NCBI RefSeq assembly: GCF_000319305.2
Contig: NZ_AMWJ02000002.1
Location: forward strand, 1,550,001-1,614,000
DNA length: 64,000 bases
Source of the DNA: Pseudomonas bharatica CSV86
GTDB taxonomy: Bacteria > Pseudomonadota > Gammaproteobacteria > Pseudomonadales > Pseudomonadaceae
Reading direction: 5' to 3'
The translations under genes and the position numbers were made by a program. This document shows, in pieces, positions 25,833-33,759 of this stretch. Position 1 is the stretch's first letter, and each line of letters starts with the position of its first letter. Under the pieces are notes generated by a model. The model did no database searches. It worked only from the letters and a program-made list of their open reading frames with translations, and was not told the DNA's origin.

Positions 25833-26154
25833 CGACGCTACTCCATGTACTTTATTTTTATGGCAGTGAGTCCTTCAAAGAAACGAGGCCGATCGGTCGC
25901 CAGTTGGCAGGGCGTGTCGGTTGCGCAGTTGCGCGGTCCCCATTCCTCAAAATCCCCTGACCCGACTATAGCCAGCAGGTAGTAGTGCTTGATCCCTCTA
26001 AAGTGTGATTTGCACATCACCCTCGCCCGTGCTGCTGCCAGAGCGGACGACACGAGGACTGGCCGGGCAAAGAATGGCTGATATTTTTCATTTCACAAGG
26101 CCGCGAAGCGTCTGCAACACGGCTCGCGCCGGCCAGGGCGCGAGCCGGAGCGGC
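25833..26154. other. intergenic region upstream of DUF1302
   Basis: It holds the promoter region of the DUF1302-DUF1329 operon (minus strand) and a GC-rich hairpin (26120-26147) after the acyl-CoA synthetase. A likely binding site for the MalT-like regulator could not be defined. Confidence 0.45.
26120..26147 (-). terminator. hairpin after the acyl-CoA synthetase
   Basis: CGGCTCGCGCC-GGCCAG-GGCGCGAGCCG forms an 11-bp perfect stem 8 bases past the stop codon. The following T run is weak, so terminator strength is uncertain. Confidence 0.6.
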
Positions 26155-27837
26155 TCAGAGGGTGGAAAGAAATGCGCTGTTGCTGGCCTGCCATTCGATG
26201 ATGTCGACGCGGATGCGCTTCTTGTCCAGCTTGCCGACGCTGGTCTTGGGAATTTCGGTAACAACGGCGATCTGGCTGGGGATCGCCCACTTGTTGATAT
26301 GCCCCAGCTCGACGAACGGCTTGAGGTGCTCCTTCAAGACCCGGGCGTCGATGCTGGCCCCTTCGTGCACCACCAGCAGGGCGAACGGGCGCTCGCCCCA
26401 CTGCGGATCGGCAACGCCCACCACTGCCACCTCGCGCACTGCGGCATGGCGGCTGATCAGGTCTTCCAGGTCCAGTGACGAGATCCACTCGCCACCGGTC
26501 TTGATCACGTCCTTGATGCGGTCGCGGATATCGATCACGCCCATGGCGTCGAGGGTGGCGACGTCACCGGTATGCAGCCAGCCACCGGCCCACAGTTCCT
26601 CGCTCTTCTCCGGCTCGCGGAAGTAGCCCATGGTCAGCCACGGCGCCCGCAATACAAGTTCGCCCTGGGACTCGCCATCGGCGGGCAGGAAGTTGCCGTC
26701 GCCATCGATGATCGCCGCTTCGACCAAGGGTACCGGCACGCCGGCCTTGATCCGGTAGGTGATGCGCTCGTCCTCGCTGCCGGCAAGCAGCTCTTCGTTG
26801 AGGTGGGCGCAGGAAATCAGCGGGCAGGTTTCCGACATGCCGTAGGCCGCCGTCAGCTGGATGCCACGGGCCTTCGCCGCTTCGTACAGGGCACGGTTCA
26901 GCGCGCTGCCGCCGATAATGATCTTCCAGCCGCCGAAGTCTTCGTTCTGCGCGGTCTTGCAGTGCAGCAGCATCTGCAGGATGGTCGGCACGCAGTGGGA
27001 GAAGCTGACTTTCTCCTCGCGCCATAGCCGGACCAGCATGTCCGGCTCGTAGCGCCCGGGATACACCTGCTTGAGCCCGAGCATGGTGGCGACGTAGGGA
27101 ATGCCCCAGGCATGCACGTGGAACATCGGGGTGATCGGCATGTACACGTCGTCGGTGCCGAGCAGGCGCACGCTGTCGATGCTGCCGGTAACAGTGGCCA
27201 CGCCCATGGTGTGCAGGACCAGTTGCCGATGGGTGAAGTACACCCCCTTGGGGTTGCCGGTGGTGCCGGTGGTGTAGAAGGTGGTGGCGACGGAATTCTC
27301 GTCGAAATCCGGGAAATCGTAGTGAGGGCTGGCGGCGGCCAGCAGTTGCTCGTACTCGCCCACCAGGTTGGGCAGTTCGGCGGTTTTCTCCTCGCCGTCG
27401 GTCAGCAGCAGGGTGTTTTGCACCGTGGTCAGTTGCCCGGCGATGGCCTGGTAGAGCCCGACGAAATCGCTGTTGACCAGCACGAAGCGGTCTTCGGCGT
27501 GGTTCATGGTGTAGAGGATCTGTTCGGGCGACAGCCGCACGTTGATGGTGTGTACCACCGCGCCGATCATGGGGATGGCGAACATGCATTCCAGGTAGCG
27601 ATGGCTGTCCCAGTCCATCACCGCCACGGTGTCCCCGGCCTTGACCCCGGCCTCGGTGAGGACGTTGGCCAGGCGCGCGATGCGCTCGTTGAGGGTCGGG
27701 TAGCTGTAGCGCAGCTGATCGCGATAGACGATCTCGCGGGTTTTCTCGTAGCGGCTGCCGGACATCAGCAAGCGCTTGATCAGCAGCGGGAACTGGTAGG
27801 CACCCTGGGCGGGGGCAATGACACGAGTCTGCAACAT
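26155..27837 (-). CDS. acyl-CoA synthetase (fatty acid-CoA ligase)
   Basis: A 560-residue AMP-forming ligase. The P-loop-like AMP motif TTGTTGNPKGV and later motifs AYGMSETCP, GWLHTGDVA and KDVIKTGGEWIS are present, ending with the catalytic lysine region SVGKLDKK. It activates carboxylic acids to CoA thioesters in two steps via an acyl-AMP. Synteny with P. putida suggests medium-chain fatty acids. No signal peptide, so cytoplasmic. ATG 27837 (MLQTRV) has AAGGGA upstream; more upstream starts give an unlikely N terminus. It lies 322 bp upstream of the DUF1302 operon in the same orientation. Confidence 0.93.
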   Translation of the reverse strand: MLQTRVIAPAQGAYQFPLLIKRLLMSGSRYEKTREIVYRDQLRYSYPTLNERIARLANVLTEAGVKAGDTVAVMDWDSHRYLECMFAIPMIGAVVHTINVRLSPEQILYTMNHAEDRFVLVNSDFVGLYQAIAGQLTTVQNTLLLTDGEEKTAELPNLVGEYEQLLAAASPHYDFPDFDENSVATTFYTTGTTGNPKGVYFTHRQLVLHTMGVATVTGSIDSVRLLGTDDVYMPITPMFHVHAWGIPYVATMLGLKQVYPGRYEPDMLVRLWREEKVSFSHCVPTILQMLLHCKTAQNEDFGGWKIIIGGSALNRALYEAAKARGIQLTAAYGMSETCPLISCAHLNEELLAGSEDERITYRIKAGVPVPLVEAAIIDGDGNFLPADGESQGELVLRAPWLTMGYFREPEKSEELWAGGWLHTGDVATLDAMGVIDIRDRIKDVIKTGGEWISSLDLEDLISRHAAVREVAVVGVADPQWGERPFALLVVHEGASIDARVLKEHLKPFVELGHINKWAIPSQIAVVTEIPKTSVGKLDKKRIRVDIIEWQASNSAFLSTL

Positions 27838-27974
27838 GGGAATCCCTTTTCTGGAGTTGCACGAGGCATTGGACACAGGGTCCTTACTCTAGAACGGGGC
27901 TGCGGCGGCAAAATCAGCCAAAGGAATGATTTGGCCGCCTCCCGACCCGACGGGCACGCCGTCGGGCGCTTCGG

Positions 27975-28601
27975 TCAGCGCATTTCGCTGAAGGCGATCC
28001 TGATTCCCAGGGCGATCAGCACCGCCCCCATCGCACGGTCGAACCAATGCCCCATGCGGGCGAAGGTGGCGCGCACACGGGCCTGGCTGAACAGCATCGC
28101 GACCAGGCAGAACCAGAGGCCGGTGGCCAGGGCCAGGTAGACGCCATAACCGGCCTGGACCAGCAGCGGGGTGTGCGGGTCGATGACCACGGTAAACAGG
28201 GACAGGAAGAACAGGGTCGCCTTGGGGTTGAGGCCATTGGTCATGAAACCGGCGATCCAGGCCGCCCGTGGAGTGCGCTCGACCGTGGAGACCTGGACCG
28301 CCTCGCCGGCGGCGGCCGGACGGGCGCGCAAGGCCTTGAACCCGATGTACACCAGATACGCCGCGGCGGCCCATTTCAGCGCATTGAACAGCATGATCGA
28401 CTGCGACACGATCAGGCCGATGCCCAGCAGCGAATAGCCGACATGCAGGAAGATCGCCGTGCCGACGCCAAAGGCGGTCCAGGTACCGGCGCGGCGGCCG
28501 TGGGTAACACTTTCCCGCACTACCACGGCAAAGTCGGGACCGGGGCTGGCCACGGCGAGCAGGTGGATGAGTGCGACGGTGAGGAATTCTGCCCAGTACA
28601 C
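27975..28601 (-). CDS. LysE family translocator
   Basis: A 208-residue inner-membrane exporter of the LysE/RhtB family with about six transmembrane helices. The family signature ASPGPDFAVVVRESVTHGRRAG near the N terminus and GLNPKATLFFLSLF in the middle are clear. Members export amino acids or related metabolites; the substrate here cannot be named. A monocistronic gene between the acyl-CoA synthetase and a REP pair. Confidence 0.92.
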   Translation of the reverse strand: MYWAEFLTVALIHLLAVASPGPDFAVVVRESVTHGRRAGTWTAFGVGTAIFLHVGYSLLGIGLIVSQSIMLFNALKWAAAAYLVYIGFKALRARPAAAGEAVQVSTVERTPRAAWIAGFMTNGLNPKATLFFLSLFTVVIDPHTPLLVQAGYGVYLALATGLWFCLVAMLFSQARVRATFARMGHWFDRAMGAVLIALGIRIAFSEMR

Positions 28602-28682
28602 GAACGGAGGCTCCTGGTGAGGAAGAGGGTGCTTACCTTAACACCTTGTTACAACATCGGTGGTAAGGGTGACTTCACTGAC

Positions 28683-28761
28683 GTCATCGCTGGCAAGCCA
28701 GCTCCCACAGGGTCCGTGTGCACCGCTCCACTGTGGGAGCTGGCTTGCCAGCGATGAGGCC
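28683..28761. repeat. REP/BIME inverted pair
   Basis: Standard REP arms about 20 bases apart between divergent genes. Confidence 0.9.
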
Positions 28762-28838
28762 AGTGAAGTCACTACAAAATTTGACTCTCCCCCATGGGTC
28801 AGCCTCCATCCTGCCCTGCTTTCCAGCAGGAACCCATC

Positions 28839-29414
28839 ATGACCCAACGCATCCTCATTCTCCTCGGCCACCCGTCCCGCGACAGCTTCTGCGCCGCTCT
28901 CGCCCGGCAGTACCGCGACACAGCCCTGCAGGCCGGCCACGAAGTGCGCCTGATCAGCCTCGGCGAACTGGACTTCGATCCCATCCTGCGCCAGGGCTAC
29001 CGCAAGCCCCAGCCCCTCGAGCCGGACCTGCTCGACGCGCAACAGGCCATCACCCTGGCCAGCCGCCTGGTCCTGGTCTTTCCCATCTGGTGGGGCGGCA
29101 TTCCGGCCTTGCTCAAGGGCTTTCTCGACCGCGTGCTGCTCCCGGGCTTTGCCTTCCGCTACAAATCCGGATCACCCTTCCCGGAAAAACTGCTCGCCGG
29201 CCGCCACGCCCATTTGCTGGTGACCATGGACACGCCACCCTGGTATTACCGCTGGATATACGCGATGCCCGGCCTGCACCAGATGCGCCGCACCACGCTG
29301 GCCTTCTGTGGTATCCGCCCGGAAAAGACGTTAACGTTCGGCCCTCTTCTCTCGTCCACCCCCCAGCGGCGCCAGGCCTGGCTTGCGAAGACCCACGCCC
29401 TGGCCCAGCGTTGA
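28839..29414 (+). CDS. NAD(P)H dehydrogenase (quinone), flavodoxin-like
   Basis: A 191-residue flavodoxin-fold oxidoreductase of the KefF/NQO1/MdaB type. The flavin-binding start ILILLGHPSRDSFCAAL, the LVFPIWWGGIPALLKGFLDRVLLPGFAF segment and a TMDTPPWYY loop are typical. It should reduce quinones or similar compounds in the cytoplasm by two-electron transfer. ATG 28839 has CAGGA upstream. A MerR regulator follows 12 bases downstream and probably controls it. Confidence 0.9.
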   Translation: MTQRILILLGHPSRDSFCAALARQYRDTALQAGHEVRLISLGELDFDPILRQGYRKPQPLEPDLLDAQQAITLASRLVLVFPIWWGGIPALLKGFLDRVLLPGFAFRYKSGSPFPEKLLAGRHAHLLVTMDTPPWYYRWIYAMPGLHQMRRTTLAFCGIRPEKTLTFGPLLSSTPQRRQAWLAKTHALAQR

Positions 29415-29426
29415 AAAGGATCTTCG

Positions 29427-29783
29427 ATGTATATCGGCGAAGCCGCCCGCCTGTCCGCGACCACCGTCAAGACCATCCGCCATTACGAACGCATCGGCCT
29501 GCTGCCCGAACCCCGACGCCATGGCAAGTACCGGGTCTATGACCAGCACACCGTCGAGTTGCTGGTGCTGGTCAAATGCGCGCAAAAGCTCGGCTTTACC
29601 CTCAGGGAGATGCAGGCTCTAATGGCCGACGACCAGACCGGCCGCGACAGCATCCGCGCGGCCATTGCGGCAAAGAGCGCACAGGTGCAGCAGCGGATCG
29701 ACCAACTGCAACGCCAGCTCGCCGACCTGCATGCCTTCGACGCTAGTCTCCAGCAGATTCCCGACAGCTGTTTCCATCTCTGA
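29427..29783 (+). CDS. MerR family transcriptional regulator
   Basis: A 118-residue regulator with the N-terminal MerR helix-turn-helix (MYIGEAARLSATTVKTIRHYERIGLLP) and a C-terminal coiled coil for dimerisation (about 80-112). The usual metal-binding cysteines of CueR/ZntR types are absent except one near the end, so the inducer may be organic. It is in an operon with the upstream oxidoreductase and may autoregulate it. Confidence 0.92.
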   Translation: MYIGEAARLSATTVKTIRHYERIGLLPEPRRHGKYRVYDQHTVELLVLVKCAQKLGFTLREMQALMADDQTGRDSIRAAIAAKSAQVQQRIDQLQRQLADLHAFDASLQQIPDSCFHL

Positions 29784-29802
29784 ATTTTCCAGGAGCCCCG
29801 CC

Positions 29803-30759
29803 ATGACCCACGCCGTCTTTCTCGACCACAGCTCGCTGGACCTGGGCGATCTCGACCTCAGTGGCCTGCGCGAGAGTTTCAGCCGCCTGGACGTGCACGC
29901 CTCCACCGCGCCGGAACAGGTGGTGGAGCGCTTGCAAGGGGCCAGCGTGGCGATCAGCAACAAGGTGGTGCTGGACGCCGCTGTGATCCAGGCCTGCCCC
30001 GAACTGAAGCTGATCCTGGTGGCCGCCACCGGCACCAACAATATCGACCTGCAGGCCGCCCGCGCGCGCGGCATCGTCGTCAGCAATTGCCAGGGCTACG
30101 GCACGCCGTCGGTGGCCCAGCACACCCTGGCCCTGCTGCTGGCCCTGGCGACCCGCCTGCCGGATTACCAGCGCGCGGTGGCCGACGGCAAGTGGAGCCA
30201 GGCCAAACAGTTCTGCCTGCTGGACTTCCCCATCGTCGAGCTGGAAGGCAAGACCCTCGGCCTGCTCGGCCATGGCGAACTGGGCGGGGCAGTGGCGCGC
30301 CTGGCCGAGGCCTTCGGCATGCGCGTGCTGATGGGCCAGCTGCCTGGCCGCCCGGCCCGCAATGACCGCATGGGCCTCGACGAACTGCTTCCACAGGTGG
30401 ATGCCCTGACCCTGCACTGCCCGCTCAACGACAACACGCGCAACATGATCGGCGCCGCGCAACTGGCCTTGCTCAAGCCGGGGGCTTTCGTCGTCAATAC
30501 CGCCCGCGGCGGGTTGATCGACGAACAGGCCCTGGCCGACGCCCTGCGTTCCGGGCACCTGGGCGGAGCGGCCACCGATGTGCTGACGGTGGAACCGCCG
30601 GTCAACGGCAATCCGCTGCTGGCAACCGATATCCCGCGCCTGATCGTTACTCCGCACAGCGCCTGGGGCGCGGTGGAAGCGCGCCAGCGCATCGTCGGTC
30701 AACTGGCCGAGAACGCCCGGGCCTTCCTCGCCGGAGCGCCGCGCCGCGTGGTCAGCTGA
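29803..30759 (+). CDS. hprA: D-2-hydroxyacid dehydrogenase (hydroxypyruvate/glycerate type)
   Basis: A 318-residue NAD-dependent dehydrogenase. Substrate domain first, then a Rossmann domain with GLLGHGELGGAVARLAEAFG, HCPLNDNTRNMIGAAQL, NTARGGLIDEQAL (catalytic Arg), a catalytic Glu region and final TPHSAWG (catalytic His). Probable reaction is hydroxypyruvate or glyoxylate reduction to glycerate or glycolate. ATG 29803 has AGGAG upstream; longer frames start inside the preceding gene. The nucleotide loop reads GHGELG, a small variation of GxGxxG. Confidence 0.9.
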   Translation: MTHAVFLDHSSLDLGDLDLSGLRESFSRLDVHASTAPEQVVERLQGASVAISNKVVLDAAVIQACPELKLILVAATGTNNIDLQAARARGIVVSNCQGYGTPSVAQHTLALLLALATRLPDYQRAVADGKWSQAKQFCLLDFPIVELEGKTLGLLGHGELGGAVARLAEAFGMRVLMGQLPGRPARNDRMGLDELLPQVDALTLHCPLNDNTRNMIGAAQLALLKPGAFVVNTARGGLIDEQALADALRSGHLGGAATDVLTVEPPVNGNPLLATDIPRLIVTPHSAWGAVEARQRIVGQLAENARAFLAGAPRRVVS

Positions 30760-30813
30760 CAAAGGCCGGCTTCTGCTAGAATTCGCCCCCTTTTTTCTCA
30801 GGAGCCGCCGTCC

Positions 30814-31812
30814 ATGGACCCGCGCAGTGAAGTGTTGCTTCGTCAGGCCGATCTGTTCACCGGCCCGCTGCTGCTCGCCGGCTTGCCCGCCGACAGCCTG
30901 CTGGGCAGCTTTGCCCAGGCGCATGGCTGGAGCTGGCATGCGGGCGACCAGGCACTGCTCGATGCACGTTTCGCCGGGCGCAGCCATTACGGGGTGGAAG
31001 TACCGGACGTCGCCTTCGAGGCGGCCGTAGTGTTCCTGCCCAAGTCCCGGGACCTCGCCAACTATTTGCTCAACGCCCTCGCCTCGCGCCTGGGCGGGCG
31101 CACCTTGTACCTGGTCGGTGAGAAACGCGGCGGCATCGAGGGCGCGGCGAAGCAACTGCATGCCTTCGGCAAGCCACGCAAGCTCGACAGCGCCCGGCAC
31201 TGCCAGCTGTGGCAGGTAACTGTGGATAACCCGCCGGTGGCGCAACCGCTGGACAGCCTTGCCCTGCGCTTCGAGCTGCCGCTAAGCGATGGCACGTTGC
31301 AGGTGGTCAGCCTCCCGGGGGTATTCAGCCATGGCCGCCTGGACCGGGGCACCGCCCTGTTGCTGGAGCATCTGGACGGCCTGCCGACGGGCCATGTGCT
31401 GGATTTCGGCTGCGGTGCCGGGGTGCTTGGCGCGACCATCAAGCGGCGTTATCCACAGAGCCGGGTCACCCTGCTCGACGTCGATGCCTTCGCGGTCGCC
31501 AGCAGCCGCCTGACCCTGGCCGCCAACGGGCTGGAGGGCGACGTCATCAGTGGCGACGGGATCGACGCGGCCCCGCGTTCGTTGAATGTGATCCTGAGCA
31601 ATCCGCCGTTCCATACCGGCGTCCACACCAATTACCAGGCCTCGGAAAACCTGCTGAAAAAATCTGCCGATCATCTGGAAAAAGGTGGGGAAATGCGCCT
31701 GGTGGCGAACAGTTTCCTGCGCTACCCGCCGCTTATCGAAGCAGCCATGGGCAACTGCGAGACGCTGGTCCAGGCCGACGGTTTCAAGATCTACCGGGCA
31801 TTGCGCAACTGA
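30814..31812 (+). CDS. rsmC: 16S rRNA (guanine1207-N2)-methyltransferase
   Basis: A 332-residue tandem methyltransferase-like protein. The C-terminal half is the active domain, with SAM motif LDFGCGAGVLGATI, acidic loop LLDVDAFA and catalytic NPPFHTG. The motif VFSHGRLDRGTALLLEHL just before it is typical of RsmC. Methylates G1207 in the 30S subunit. The related RlmG is an alternative, but length and linker motif favour RsmC. Start ATG 30814 follows AGGAG. Confidence 0.88.
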   Translation: MDPRSEVLLRQADLFTGPLLLAGLPADSLLGSFAQAHGWSWHAGDQALLDARFAGRSHYGVEVPDVAFEAAVVFLPKSRDLANYLLNALASRLGGRTLYLVGEKRGGIEGAAKQLHAFGKPRKLDSARHCQLWQVTVDNPPVAQPLDSLALRFELPLSDGTLQVVSLPGVFSHGRLDRGTALLLEHLDGLPTGHVLDFGCGAGVLGATIKRRYPQSRVTLLDVDAFAVASSRLTLAANGLEGDVISGDGIDAAPRSLNVILSNPPFHTGVHTNYQASENLLKKSADHLEKGGEMRLVANSFLRYPPLIEAAMGNCETLVQADGFKIYRALRN

Positions 31813-31859
31813 GAAACAGCGCTTGCACAAACCGATCGGCGCGGGCAGAATCCGCCCCG

Positions 31860-32030
31860 TCCTAGGGGAGTAGTCTCCCGCGAGCGCCCTGCTCGCATGG
31901 TGCGACGTCAACATACTTGGTCCACAGACCATGGCGCGCACGACCCACGATCCGCACCAGACGGATCCAGGGTTTGACAAGACCTATGACACGCACACCT
32001 TACCCGGGGCGGGGAGGTCGTACGTGTCAT
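31860..32030 (+). ncRNA. yybP-ykoY manganese riboswitch
   Basis: Upstream of the GDT1-type exporter gene. It contains the conserved GGGGAGTAG at the start, AACATACTTGG in the middle loop, and the closing pair AAGACCT...GGAGGTC near the end, as in E. coli alx and mntP leaders. This class senses Mn2+ and turns on manganese efflux. The boundaries are approximate. Confidence 0.88.
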
Positions 32031-32062
32031 AGCCGTGTCGACCCGCCCCCGTAGGAATCCTG

Positions 32063-32650
32063 ATGCTGGAATCGCTGCTCGTCCCCACCGGAATCGTTGC
32101 CCTCGCTGAAATCGGCGACAAGACGCAACTGCTTGCCCTCATTCTCGCCGCGCGCTTCCGCAAGCCCTGGCCGATCATCGCCGGCATCGTTGCCGCGACC
32201 CTTGCCAACCATGCCGCCGCCGGTGCCGTCGGGGCCTGGGTGGGCAGCTTCTTCAGCAATGTCACCCTGCACTGGATCCTGGCCGCGAGCTTCCTCGCAA
32301 CCGCCGCCTGGACGCTGATTCCGGACAAGATGGACGATGACGAAGCCAGTACCGCGAAGCGCTACGGGCCGTTCCTGACCACGCTGATCGCGTTCTTCCT
32401 GGCCGAGATCGGCGACAAGACCCAGGTCGCCACGGTGATGCTGGCGGCGCAGTATCCGCATCTGATCATGGTGATCATCGGCACCACCCTGGGCATGCTG
32501 ATTGCCAACGTGCCGGTGGTATTGGCGGGCAACTTCGCCGCGGAAAAACTGCCGTTGACCCTGATCCGCCGACTGGCGGCGAGCGCGTTCGCGGTGCTGG
32601 CGCTGATCGCCGTGTATTCGGCGATGCAGGCCAGTGGCTGGGTGGGCTGA
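32063..32650 (+). CDS. TMEM165/GDT1 family manganese exporter
   Basis: A 195-residue inner-membrane protein with six predicted helices and two copies of the family motif E-x-G-D-K-T/S (EIGDKTQLL near residue 17 and EIGDKTQVA near residue 114). GDT1/MneA-type proteins move Mn2+ or Ca2+ by cation antiport. The upstream yybP-ykoY riboswitch strongly supports manganese efflux. ATG 32063 follows AGGA. Single-gene transcript, followed by a REP pair. Confidence 0.92.
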   Translation: MLESLLVPTGIVALAEIGDKTQLLALILAARFRKPWPIIAGIVAATLANHAAAGAVGAWVGSFFSNVTLHWILAASFLATAAWTLIPDKMDDDEASTAKRYGPFLTTLIAFFLAEIGDKTQVATVMLAAQYPHLIMVIIGTTLGMLIANVPVVLAGNFAAEKLPLTLIRRLAASAFAVLALIAVYSAMQASGWVG

Positions 32651-32677
32651 GGCGATCTGACGGGCTGCACAAAACCC

Positions 32678-32763
32678 TGTGGGAGCTGGCTTGCCAGCGA
32701 TTTGGCCCGACCCGGCAACATCATTGCCCGGGCCGTCCTCATCGCTGGCAAGCCAGCTCCCAC
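32678..32763. repeat. REP/BIME inverted pair
   Basis: Standard arms about 25 bases apart between convergent genes. Confidence 0.9.
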
Positions 32764-32786
32764 AAGGGCAGAGTAGGCTGGGAGAT

Positions 32787-33602
32787 TTATTTTTTCGCCT
32801 GCTCGTACAGCGGCATCACCTTCGGAATCGCCGCCTGCAACGAGGCAATGCGGCTATCCGAGGCCGGGTGGGTGCTCATGAACTCCGGCGGTGCCTCGCC
32901 TCCCGAGGCCTGGGCCATCTTGTTCCACAGGGTGATCGCGGCGTTCGGGTTGTAGCCGGCACGGGCCGCCAGCTCCAGGCCGATCAGATCGGCCTCGTTT
33001 TCATTGCTGCGGCTGTTGGGCAGGGTCAGGCTGTACTGCACGACGGTGTCGGCCAGTTGCAGGCTGTCTTCACCCAGGCCGAGCAAGGCTCCCGCGCCGG
33101 AACGCGCCATCTGGATGCCATAGGCCTTGGACATCGCTTCGCGCCCGTGCTCGCGCAGGGCGTGGGCGATTTCATGGCCCATCACCGCGGCGATTTCATC
33201 GTCGGTCAGCTTCAGCTTGTCGATCAGGCCGGTGTAGAAAATGATCTTGCCGCCAGGGCCGCAGTTGGCGTTGAGCTCGTCGCTCTTAATCAGGTTGACC
33301 TCCCATTGCCACTGCGCCGAATCCGGGCGGAATTTCGGCGCCTGGGCGATCAGGCGATCGGCGATGGCCTGGATCCGCTTGGCATTGGCGCTGGTCTTGT
33401 CCAGCACACCCTTGCCGGACGCCTCGCCGAGGGTCTGTTGGTAGGACTGGGCGTACATCTGGTTGACCTGGTCGGTCGACAGCATGCTGAACATGTACTG
33501 CTTGCGCTCGACCCCGACCGCGCCGCCGCTGGTGGTGTTCACCGCCTGGCAACCGGCCAGGATCGAAGCGCCCAACGCACCGACAACAATCAATCTACGC
33601 AT
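32787..33602 (-). CDS. M48 family metalloprotease, lipoprotein
   Basis: A 271-residue lipoprotein (lipobox LAGC, Cys18) with zinc-binding HEIAH at residues 143-147 and a third ligand in NENEADLIG. LoiP/YggG-like: it would cleave misfolded envelope proteins at the periplasmic face of a membrane. ATG 33602 is chosen because GGGAG precedes it and it gives a proper lipoprotein signal (MRRLIVVGALGASILAGC). Divergent from the chemoreceptor gene. Confidence 0.93.
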   Translation of the reverse strand: MRRLIVVGALGASILAGCQAVNTTSGGAVGVERKQYMFSMLSTDQVNQMYAQSYQQTLGEASGKGVLDKTSANAKRIQAIADRLIAQAPKFRPDSAQWQWEVNLIKSDELNANCGPGGKIIFYTGLIDKLKLTDDEIAAVMGHEIAHALREHGREAMSKAYGIQMARSGAGALLGLGEDSLQLADTVVQYSLTLPNSRSNENEADLIGLELAARAGYNPNAAITLWNKMAQASGGEAPPEFMSTHPASDSRIASLQAAIPKVMPLYEQAKK

Positions 33603-33759
33603 GAAAAAACTCCCTTCTGACATGGGCCGTATCCTAGGACGGTGCCAGTGATCGCGCCACAACCGTAAGCAAAGATTTCTCTCAGACCGCCTAATGATTT
33701 AGTGGTTTCGCGCCGATAACAGCGGAGCAAGGCGACCTTCCCCTGCGTTCGGAGCTCCC

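Noticed and set aside
26005..26020. GTGAT-N6-ATCAC resembling a Vfr/CRP site upstream of DUF1302
   Set aside because: Half-sites and spacing do not fit TGTGA-N6-TCACA.
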